Origin: Lepidodermella squamata
Taxonomy: Eukaryota; Gastrotricha
NCBI GenBank assembly: GCA_047495785.1
Contig: JBLDXI010000034.1
Location: 1,178,001 to 1,242,000 of the forward strand
Direction of reading: 5' to 3'
Length of the DNA: 64,000 bases
In this document: positions 56,291-64,000 of the stretch, piece after piece
Layout of the letters: each line of letters opens with the position of its first letter
How positions within the stretch are numbered: position 1 is the stretch's first letter
The notes under the pieces: generated by a model
What the model was told of the DNA's origin: nothing
The model's input: the letters and a program-made list of their open reading frames with translations, nothing else
The model's database searches: none
Translations under genes and position numbers: made by a program

Positions 56291-57250
56291 TTTGTTATTT
56301 GAACATCTTTTGTAGGGGATTTAACCAATTTTTTAATGAGAGAATATTTTATCTTTTCCGCGATTTAACTGAAGAAATTAAAAATTTACCGGAGAGAAAC
56401 CGGATCCATAGTAACAATTTCGATAATTTTCGGTATTTTAAATATTCCATATAAACATTTTCCTGACTTTTTTAATCTTATTAGCGAGTGACATATTTGA
56501 TTAATATTCTCGTTATATTGATTCGGCCAGGAATTTAGCCCAGCACGCAATGATGACCCTAAATGCCAGATTCAGAAATAAAAAATACAAACAAATAAAG
56601 CACAATCCGAGATAGATTTCCGATTATCCAACGTGTTCGACCAGTCCCGAATAAAATTGAAATTAAAAATTAAATTAAAAAATTATCCTCTTGAATTTTG
56701 TTTCGTGATTTCACAAAAAAATCCAAATTGAAATTTTTAACTGGCATTAAAAAATCCCGTTATATTTCTAAAAATTCTCGCTCATACCTTTCATTGATTT
56801 CTAGCGGTTAAATTTGTTATCAATAAAATCAACTCCATTTTTCTGCTCGCGTGATTTTTTTATTTCGGTCATTATTTACGCCAGTTTTCAGCAATAATAA
56901 ACAAATCTCAACATCATATGTCGTTAAAGGTGTAATTGAGAGCCAGTTTATTTACGCACCCTGATCGCAAACCTGTTATCGCGCCAAGAGATAAGGCGAA
57001 GTGGCTATGCATGTATTCTCCCTGTACAGTAATACCATCTAACAATATATCTTTACGGAACAACTTGAAATAATTCGCGCGCGATAAAACCGCGATAATT
57101 GATGGTCGATAATAGTCGAGTGCTTTTAACGCGCATACAATGGCTATTATATGAAGATGTTTAGCCGCGCCGCAGTTGCTGGTACCCGCAAAATCAGAAC
57201 ACAAATCATCGCAGCCGCAAAACATCTAGTACCGACATTTTGTGGCTAAA
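56291..57250. other. Upstream region of the Cys-loop receptor gene
   Basis: AT-rich, no gene recognised. The promoter of the receptor gene is expected here but no clear element is seen. Confidence 0.35.
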
Positions 57251-60210
57251 ATGCGGCTTTTTATTTTCGTATCGATTTTCTTTAATTTTTTCAACTTGAT
57301 GTTGAGTGATGCCAGCAATAAAAACGGTGCGCCAAGAAATGACGATGCGGAACGGCGACCTGAGGCATGTCGTGGCGCGAATGCGGTTGGAAAGGCCTCC
57401 GAGCAACAGGTTGCGGATAAGTATTTCCGGCCGTATGGAAATTGGCAGAGGCCGAGGTTGAATTCGAGCGATCCTGTTGTTGTTAGCCTCACCTTTGTCC
57501 TATCCTCAATCACCGACATTGTGAGAACAAATAATCCGCGAAATTGTTTTGTTTAATTAATCAAATTATTTCTAGCTGGAGAGGGAGCGCATTATGAAAA
57601 TATCAGGCTATTTAAGTGTTGTAAGTATTTCTCCATATCGCAATATTTTTTGATTGATTTTTATAGCGATGGATGGACGAATTTCGAATGTGGAAGAATG
57701 ATTTTCCTTACAACTGCGTAGATTACGTCGGTTCGTTTTATTTAGCTTCATATTACCCTGATGTTGCTTATTAAATTTGAAATAAATTATCACAGCTAAT
57801 TCATTTAATTAAAAATAATTTCTAATTTATTTGAATTTTATGAAAATAATTTTCATTACATATCGTTTGGTCAAATACCGTTTTTAATATTGAAAATAAA
57901 AAAAATAATTTTTATATGTAAAATTTGATTTAAGATTTGAGATGAGAAGTTGTCGTTTGCGCAAATTTCGACATACGATAATGCCTTATATGCGAAATTT
58001 GAGCAATTATTCTCAAAGATTCAAAATTTAGGATATGAAATTCCTGAGATTATTCCTGAAAATCCGTAAATTATGCATTATACATCTACTGCGAACTAAA
58101 GATCGATAGCTTGTAAGAGCGCAAAGCTTCTTATCCCAACGATAGATAACGATAGATTATTCCACTGTAATGCGTGGTGATTAATCGCTCTATGCGCGCG
58201 CTCACCGCTTCCATTAATTTGCGCGCCAAACAATTCGAGCGCTGATAGGCCACTGTAGGTGCTATAAACCCGCTTATTAGCCTGCATGTCCTACATGTCC
58301 TTCAATGCAATTAATTAAGCGAAATCCATCTTGAAATGAAACGTTGCCTAAATATAAAAAATGGATATCATAAAAATTTTAAATATTAATTGGCTATTTT
58401 TTAGTACTTCCCTCCACCGACGTATGGGTGCCTGATATTGCTCAGGTAATGGAAGAATTGAGATGTGCGTAGATTTTTATAGGTCGGCGTTTCTCCCATT
58501 TCAGATGAATTCAGAGGGCAGATATACGCTTATGGGAAAAGAAAGCGAAAAAGTGCGAATCTATTCAAACGGCTATTCAATTTTCAGTCCAGGTGGCACG
58601 ATTTCCGTCTACTGCGAATACGATCTCACAATGTAATCTTTCTCAAAAAATCGTGAATTTCCACTAAGTCAGCTGACTTTTTCAGGTTTCCTTTTGATAC
58701 CCAGGTAATTTTTTCACGATTTTAAACCGATTTTATTGAAAAAAATGTCGCAGACTTGTGCACTAGAACTCGAGAGGTAAATTCCGAATCAAAAGCTTTC
58801 TCATATTTTTTGTTTTATTTTTATAATTTTCTCTAGTTGGCGTTATACAAGGCAGTACATGTCATTTCAATTTGTCGGCAACGTCACTAGGAAATACTTC
58901 AAGGATAACGAACAGTGGAATTTAGTCAAAACCTCCCAGGTTAAAATCGACGTGTCCTACCTTGACCCATCAAATTCTTTCGAACACATCGAATTTCACT
59001 TCACAGTAAGGCGAAAAATTTTGTATTACATGTGAGAAACTTTTTTGTCCAATTCTAGGTCATTTATTTTCCTTTTCTTTTTTTCAGGATGAATGTGATA
59101 ATTCCTAGCATTTTAATTGCTATTGCTCACCTTGCAGTCTACACAGTTCCGGTTGGTGAGATTGAGAAGATCAACATTTCCTTCACCTGCCTGCTAGCCT
59201 ATTCCGTATTCCAACTCATGGTGGTCGGCGATATGCCACGGTCGAGTGACCACATACCTCTCATTTCAATCTACATCAACCTACAAATGGCTTACATCAC
59301 CATGTCCATGGTAAAATCCTTGATGATAGTCCAACATTTCATTTTTCATTAAATTTTTGAAATTTCTGTAAGCAATTCTTTAAAAATTCCGTAAATTGAA
59401 TTGAAATTTTGAAATTCAACCTGCAATTCTCATTTTAATTTTTTAATTTTTATTCAATTTTTTGAAATTTGAATTTTTCAAACTTAAAGAACATTTTTAT
59501 GAACTTGGAAAAATGTGACATTTTTTTTCTAGAAAATTTGTAGGACTTGAAATTTTTGAAAAAATGCCTTATCATGCCTTGCTTTGTCTCAAATGAGGTT
59601 ATCATGTGATCAATTTTTTCCCACGATTTAGCTTGGCGAGGGCATGTCCTTAGCCGCACTCAGCTACGTCGATTACAAGGGCCTTAACGAGCCGCCGTTC
59701 GTGTCACCCTGGATGCTGAAATCAGCCTTCATCATCGCTAAAATCACCTGCATGAAGCACTCACTGCCAAAAACGGAACTTCTCTCAGCTCAATCGCGGC
59801 TGTCAAGCAGTAAAGAAAGCTCACCGACCAAATCGGCCATAGTAATAGACCCCGTCATACTCGAAGTTTCAATTCCAATCGACGAGTCGTGCTCATCGCT
59901 TTCAAGACGCTCGTCTATCGGCGTCAGGTCGAATCGGGGTAGTCTTAACAACAAATGTCAATTCAGCTCGGGGCAAAGCTCAAAGTCGAAAATTGACAAG
60001 CAATCAGCTTGCCCACGTCATCCTGATGAGAGATCAAGAGTAATGGACTTGAGACAGCAACAATGGCAGTTCCTATCCTTTCTCATTGAACGATGCGTTG
60101 CGGTTTTGTATATACTCAGCATAACTATGACGCCCTTGATTATGTTTGTAATCTACCCTAGCCTCCATGCAACTAGACACGAGCCCTTGCCATTTCTTCA
60201 TAAAACTTGA
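57251..60210 (+). CDS. Nicotinic-type Cys-loop ligand-gated channel subunit (non-alpha)
   Basis: Ten exons, all in phase: 57251-57520, 57576-57620, 57667-57730, 58405-58445, 58505-58632, 58686-58704, 58754-58776, 58837-59031, 59088-59310, 59632-60210; 528 aa. Signal peptide (1-20), ligand-binding domain with YFRPYGNW, RWMDEF, WVPDI and the exact Cys-loop CEYDLTMFPFDTQTC (13 residues between cysteines, FPFD present). There is no adjacent Cys-Cys pair before helix M1, so it is a non-alpha type subunit. M1 follows RRKILYYM; M2 is EKINISFTCLLAYSVFQLMV with Glu at -1' and Leu at 9', as in cation channels; M3, a serine-rich cytosolic loop, and M4 (VAVLYILSITMTPLIMFVIY) follow. The last few codons may derive from WAP-gene debris. 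Partner subunits and ligand unknown. Confidence 0.93.
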
Positions 60211-60345
60211 CTTTATTTCGTTTCATTGTGCAAGCCTTTGGAGTTTCAGTTGCGTGGATGCAGCACTTCAAGTTACCAGTGGGAATCCCGCTAGGTGTTG
60301 GTACAGTTGGTGCCAAACGCGTTGTTACGCGGGCTCTGTAACGCA
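60195..60345 (-). pseudogene. Degenerate WAP-gene exon 2 copy, overlapping the receptor's 3' end
   Basis: Resembles 60840-60990 of the WAP gene: CATAAAAC, TTTATT, GTTTC, GCAAGC, GGATGCAGCACTTCA, then CCAGTGGGAATCC and CCAAACGCG. Reading frame lost. The receptor stop codon (60208-60210) lies inside this copy. Confidence 0.55.
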
Positions 60346-60380
60346 TTATGAAAGATGAAAGCTGAGTTTCGAAATACTCG

Positions 60381-60386
60381 AATAAA
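60381..60386 (+). terminator. Candidate poly(A) signal of the Cys-loop receptor
   Basis: AATAAA about 170 bp after the stop codon. Confidence 0.5.
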
Positions 60387-60569
60387 AAGTCTGAATTTTC
60401 AGAAAATTAAGGCGAAGGTACTTGAGCGAGAAGTTTTGCCATATGCCATTCATTAACTGTGATTAACTGCGAAGTTCCAGTGAGGATTGCATGAGACTAC
60501 CTCGAACCCCCGTTTTTTCCATTTTTTATTTTTGTCCTGGAAATAACGGGACGTTGAAGCTGAGTTAAG

Positions 60570-60690
60570 TGGATGCAGCACCTCAAGTTACGAGTGGGAA
60601 TCCCGCTAGGTGTTGGTGCAGTTGGTGCCAAACGCGCTGTTACGCGGGCTCTGTAACGCATTTCGACAGATGAAAGCTGTCCATGCTCTG
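60570..60690 (-). pseudogene. Second degenerate WAP exon 2 copy
   Basis: Over about 105 bp nearly identical to 60255-60362 (GGATGCAGCAC, GTGGGAATCCCGCTAGGTG, CGCGGGCTCTGTAACGC), and more distantly like WAP exon 2. A run of C bases follows at about 60717-60733. Confidence 0.6.
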
Positions 60691-60851
60691 CGCCCGTAAC
60701 AGTGTACCAAAAAATCCCCCCCCCCCCCCCCCCTAGCACGAGGATCCTACTTTCTACTCTGGCCCATGATAATGTTTTTGATATAGCATATAACCCCCTC
60801 TCCATGCAGCTATAAACTCGAAAAGAAATCACCATTAGTTCATAAAACGAT

Positions 60852-60857
60852 TTTATT
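60852..60857 (-). terminator. Poly(A) signal of the WAP gene
   Basis: AATAAA on the reverse strand 35 bp after the stop codon at 60892. Confidence 0.6.
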
Positions 60858-60891
60858 GCGTTTCTTTATGCAAGCGTTCGGTGTTACGAGT

Positions 60892-61295
60892 TTAATGGTG
60901 GGGGTTGACGCACATGAGGGCGCATCCGCGGACGCAGCACTTCATGCTACCCGGGCAGTGGGTATCCTTCTCGCAGTAGTTGACGCATGGGCCGAAAGCG
61001 TCGTTGAACGGGCAAGTTCCGGTCTCTGAAACAAATCAAGGTGGATTTTTTTTAATTTTAAGTAGGAGTTAAGCTCACTTTTGGGGGCAACTGCGAAACG
61101 GCAAGTTTTGCCGCATCCGTTCGAGCAGCACATGAGGCCATCACCACGGCAGTCGGAGTCAGACTCACAGTCCATCGAGCAGGTGCCCATCTCGCCTTCC
61201 TTGACTGCCGGACATTCAAGGTAGGTCTTGAACTCGCGCTCAGGGGCGGCGAGAACAACAGCGGCGAAGCATGCAACAAGCAGAACCTTGTACAT
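60892..61295 (-). CDS. Secreted protein with two WAP (four-disulfide core) domains
   Basis: Two exons in phase: 61295-61079 and 61025-60892; 116 aa. Signal peptide MYKVLLVACFAAVVLAA, then WAP domain 1 (residues about 28-66: CPAVKEGEMGTC, CESDSDC, MCCSNGCGKTC) and WAP domain 2 encoded by exon 2 (GTCPFNDAFGPC, CEKDTHC, KCCVRGCALMC). Each has the eight cysteines with the central adjacent pair. The intron separates the domains, which favours exon duplication. WAP proteins are usually protease inhibitors or antimicrobial; which applies here cannot be told from sequence. Two degenerate copies of exon 2 lie downstream. Confidence 0.9.
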
Positions 61296-61843
61296 TTTGG
61301 TAGTTTTAGCTGACGGAAACGTGTTAGCTTATTTTACGGTGTGGTAGTGAATATGTACTTGAGCAAGCGTTAATTTATAGGCTCTCCAATGCTTATCAGG
61401 GTCATTTTGCCCAAAAAACAAACATGGTTCGAGAATTCAGATGCTAGTTCCCACCAGTCTACGGCGGAGGTCAGGCTATTTTTTCCGATTCTATGCTGTT
61501 TTTCAGCCGATATGAACACGTAATCAGCGGACTTTGGAATTGCACCTGTTCCGTGTTCAAACCACGAGACGAGCCAAACCAGTTTTTTCATGCTGTGAGG
61601 ATGGGGAAAATATATTTCGTGGAATGAAGTTTGAAAATGGGCTTTATTACATTAGCTCAATACTCAAAGAAACATAAAACCACATTGAATTGCCATTATT
61701 TACTTCACCGTCAATATAGGGGGAATGCGGAATAGCCGCTAGGCTACGTCGGTAGGGTGTTTGAAACGAAAAAAAGCGTTTCAGTCTTTATCTGGTCGTG
61801 AAATCACAGATTGTCAATATATATCAAAATAGGGTTGCAGTTT
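61296..61843. other. Between WAP gene and polycystin gene
   Basis: WAP promoter region and the 3' UTR of the polycystin gene (AATAAA on the reverse strand at 61643-61648). A reverse frame at 61370-61591 has no recognised domain. Confidence 0.45.
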
Positions 61844-64000
61844 TTAGTCAGTTGTGTAAACTTCCCGCTGTTTACGAGCCAAGAACTTCTGGTCAAACAA
61901 GCTCGAGAACTGAGTCTTGGTCTTCTCGAGATGCTGATCCAATTTGGTCATCAAATGATCCATGCGTTCAGTGAACCGATCAACTTCATCCTCGTGCATA
62001 GCCGCGTCGATGTAGGCGAATCGCTTATCGACCGATAACGTCGACGCCCGTTTCGGTTTAAGGCCAATGAACATTTTGATCTTATCCATGATGAAGGCCA
62101 ACATTTCATGGTCATTACCTCGTTTCGACGCGTCGCTGCGAACATCCTCGTACGCGACCATGAGAATAGCAACGAAAGCGTTGACGAGGAAAATGTTGAC
62201 GAACAACGAGTAAAGGGTGAAGAAAACCGGCCCGACAAGCCAGTTGGAAGATTTGAGGCTCGGGAAATCGTAGACACCGAGCAGCATGCTGAAAAGCGAC
62301 TCGAGCGACGTGATGAACGTACTGTACGCCTCAACTTTCGTGCCAAAGGCTAGGTAACCCATTTGGCCGAACGCAAGATAAACGACAAAGAATACCACGA
62401 AGAAGGAGATCATCATGCCGCGCACCTGTTGCAGGGTGGTTAACATGATGACAAGTCGTCGGTTGAACCTTAGAAGTCGAATTATTTTCAAGTAGCCGAT
62501 GAAAACGATGAAAGCCATGAAGCAGGAGACCATGTCGTCGTATGTTACAAAGATGTTCATGTTGACGTAGCCGGTTTTTCGGGTCTTGGCAAAGTTATCG
62601 CCGACAACGAAACGGGACATCAAGTAACGCATGACGAACAACGCGGCGGCTACAATGCACATCAACAGATGCGTGAACTCGAGAACAGCCCACCAATCTT
62701 GCCAGTACTGGCGTTTGTACTTGATAGCCAGCTTAATCTCTCGGGCGAATAGGAACAGCGCAACTGCGAGGGTTAAGAATTGGAACCCGAGTAGTACCAG
62801 GGCGAAAACTCCGAAGTAAGGATCGATCTTTGTGATGTAGAACCTCGGGAAAAGCTGGACAGACCCGCCTGGGAAGAACTCGATAACAGTCTGGGAGATT
62901 GCGAAGATATTCCTGTTCGGGCAATAGAGGTTGAACTCGAGGAAAATCGCCCGGGTCAACGCATCTATCCACTTGCTAGCCTTCAAAAACTCGAGCTTTT
63001 CCAGGGCCCCGTCAACCTTCCTACCCAGATCTACGATGTAACCCCCGCCGTTGTAGGTCGCAAGAACTGCGTCGAAGGGTAAGCCACGATCTGCGACGTT
63101 TGACTTGTAGGCGAAACCTCGCGAATCTCCCATAGTGATGAAACGGCCCTTCGAATCTGTGGTGGTGTTGCTCAGAGGGGCTAATTCCCAGCCAGCTGTG
63201 AAATTGCGAGTTTCCTCGTTGAACATCGAATAACCGTCGTAGCAGCTCTGCGTGATTGTTTTCCGCATCTTCGCCGCTGTTCTGCAAACATCAGGCTTCA
63301 CACGCAACTGCCGAATTCGGACAGACCCGACCAGGAATAGCGTTTGATCTTTCGTGAAGAGATCAGTTGCCGAGTTCATCTTGCCGTTGTACCAAGTCTT
63401 GTCGAGTAGCGAAGGCACTAGAGTGCGCTCAAGGTACGAGAAGATGTTCTCAAACGACAAAATGTTGAAGAATTTCTCGTCATGCGGGTCGGTGATTACG
63501 TTGTAAGCCTTAACAGAGGCTGGGTCTGAGAGGTTGTAGGCAGGAGTTGCGAGAATCGAAGAGTGGTAAACATTCCTCGCCTGCTTCTGCAGCATCATTG
63601 AATAGTCATCATGTAGCGAGTAAGCAACCATCATCAAGAGGTACAAGAAGCAGATGCATTGCGCGATTTCCTTAATGATCATCCACATCTTCTTCTCCTT
63701 CATACGGACCTCCTTAGCCAGTTTAAGCTCTTCAGGATCTGGAGGTAAGAAGACGTAGTCACGCTGGTTGATCTCTCCCATGTTATTCTTCCGGGCTAGA
63801 CGTTCCTCCTCAGACATTGGTTGATGCATGAAGACCTCGTCATCCTTCAATGAAGCCATTTCCTCAACATCTTCGTCCTTAGTCGGGCTCTTGATGATAA
63901 GGGCGTAGAACAAAGCCAGGACGAGAATCTTAGCCGGTTGCATGAGCAAGATGTCGGTGAAAAGTGAGATGACCATCGCGACAAGCCACTCCTGAGCTTT
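61844..64000 (-). CDS. Polycystin-1-family protein, C-terminal channel part (5' end outside window)
   Basis: Open frame of 719 codons without intron, running off the window. At the edge, EWLVAMVISLFTDILLMQPAK matches the PKD1/LOV-1-type helix motif before the polycystin domain, which PKD2 lacks in this form; this is why I prefer polycystin-1 family over polycystin-2. After a cytosolic loop (PDPEELKLAKEVRMKEKKMW) and a helix comes the extracellular polycystin domain with DVCRTA...QSCYDGYS, NGGGYIVDL and WIDALTRAIFLEFNLYCPN. Then five helices and the pore region (GQMGYLAFGTKVEAYSTF, FSMLLGVYDF, NIFLVNAFVAILMVAYEDV), and a C-terminal charged helix that could coil (RMDHLMTKLDQHLEKTKTQF). Polycystins act as channel/receptor pairs, in nematodes in sensory cilia; that role here is inferred. 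Confidence 0.9.
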   Translation of the reverse strand, partial: KAQEWLVAMVISLFTDILLMQPAKILVLALFYALIIKSPTKDEDVEEMASLKDDEVFMHQPMSEEERLARKNNMGEINQRDYVFLPPDPEELKLAKEVRMKEKKMWMIIKEIAQCICFLYLLMMVAYSLHDDYSMMLQKQARNVYHSSILATPAYNLSDPASVKAYNVITDPHDEKFFNILSFENIFSYLERTLVPSLLDKTWYNGKMNSATDLFTKDQTLFLVGSVRIRQLRVKPDVCRTAAKMRKTITQSCYDGYSMFNEETRNFTAGWELAPLSNTTTDSKGRFITMGDSRGFAYKSNVADRGLPFDAVLATYNGGGYIVDLGRKVDGALEKLEFLKASKWIDALTRAIFLEFNLYCPNRNIFAISQTVIEFFPGGSVQLFPRFYITKIDPYFGVFALVLLGFQFLTLAVALFLFAREIKLAIKYKRQYWQDWWAVLEFTHLLMCIVAAALFVMRYLMSRFVVGDNFAKTRKTGYVNMNIFVTYDDMVSCFMAFIVFIGYLKIIRLLRFNRRLVIMLTTLQQVRGMMISFFVVFFVVYLAFGQMGYLAFGTKVEAYSTFITSLESLFSMLLGVYDFPSLKSSNWLVGPVFFTLYSLFVNIFLVNAFVAILMVAYEDVRSDASKRGNDHEMLAFIMDKIKMFIGLKPKRASTLSVDKRFAYIDAAMHEDEVDRFTERMDHLMTKLDQHLEKTKTQFSSLFDQKFLARKQREVYTTD

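Noticed and set aside
60717-60733. Structured C-tract or G-quadruplex
   Set aside because: A plain homopolymer run, prone to sequencing error; no spaced G runs.

Overview
This is an animal nuclear DNA window. Genes are split by many short introns (about 30 to 350 bp) with GT...AG ends and a strong TTTYAG-type 3' splice site. The gene set is metazoan: tetraspanins, a CUB-domain receptor tyrosine kinase, Pellino, ankyrin/SOCS-box proteins, a Cys-loop receptor, WAP-domain protein and a polycystin. Compact introns and the splice consensus suggest an ecdysozoan, most likely a nematode; this is inference and the species is not identified.

Layout. 93-856 (-): 5' part of a tetraspanin gene leaving the window. 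1543-5027 (+): a receptor with four CUB domains, one membrane helix and a tyrosine kinase. 5385-5813 (-): a secreted dynein-light-chain-like protein. 7407-10157 (+): a NEK-like Ser/Thr kinase fused to ankyrin repeats. 10651-12253 (-): Pellino, intact in four exons. 13123-22242: one intact ankyrin + SOCS-box gene and several broken copies, together with a stray copy of the Pellino 5' end and several small DNA transposons. 22243-25300: LINE fragments. 25301-33847: a DNA transposon of about 5.2 kb whose left part has been tandemly duplicated, with another small element nested in its right terminal inverted repeat. 33848-37256 and 51147-54461: two copies of a segmental duplication, each with two tetraspanin genes; the second copy preserves the empty site of the large transposon. 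37257-51146: repeats, a LINE with a nested insertion, several non-autonomous DNA elements, tRNA-like repeats and an unrecognised duplicated locus. 54543-56290: a microsatellite and a reverse-strand LINE fragment. 57251-60210 (+): a nicotinic-type Cys-loop receptor subunit in ten exons. 60892-61295 (-): a two-WAP-domain secreted protein with degenerate copies beside it. 61844-64000 (-): the C-terminal channel part of a polycystin-1-family protein leaving the window.

The genes do not form one pathway. Pellino and the SOCS-box proteins are both ubiquitin-ligase types and sit next to a kinase-ankyrin gene, but no functional link is shown. The most notable material is the unusual CUB receptor kinase, the kinase-ankyrin fusion, and a dense set of mobile elements whose exact ends, target duplications and in two cases empty sites can be read directly. 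All exon joins were made by eye and need transcript support.
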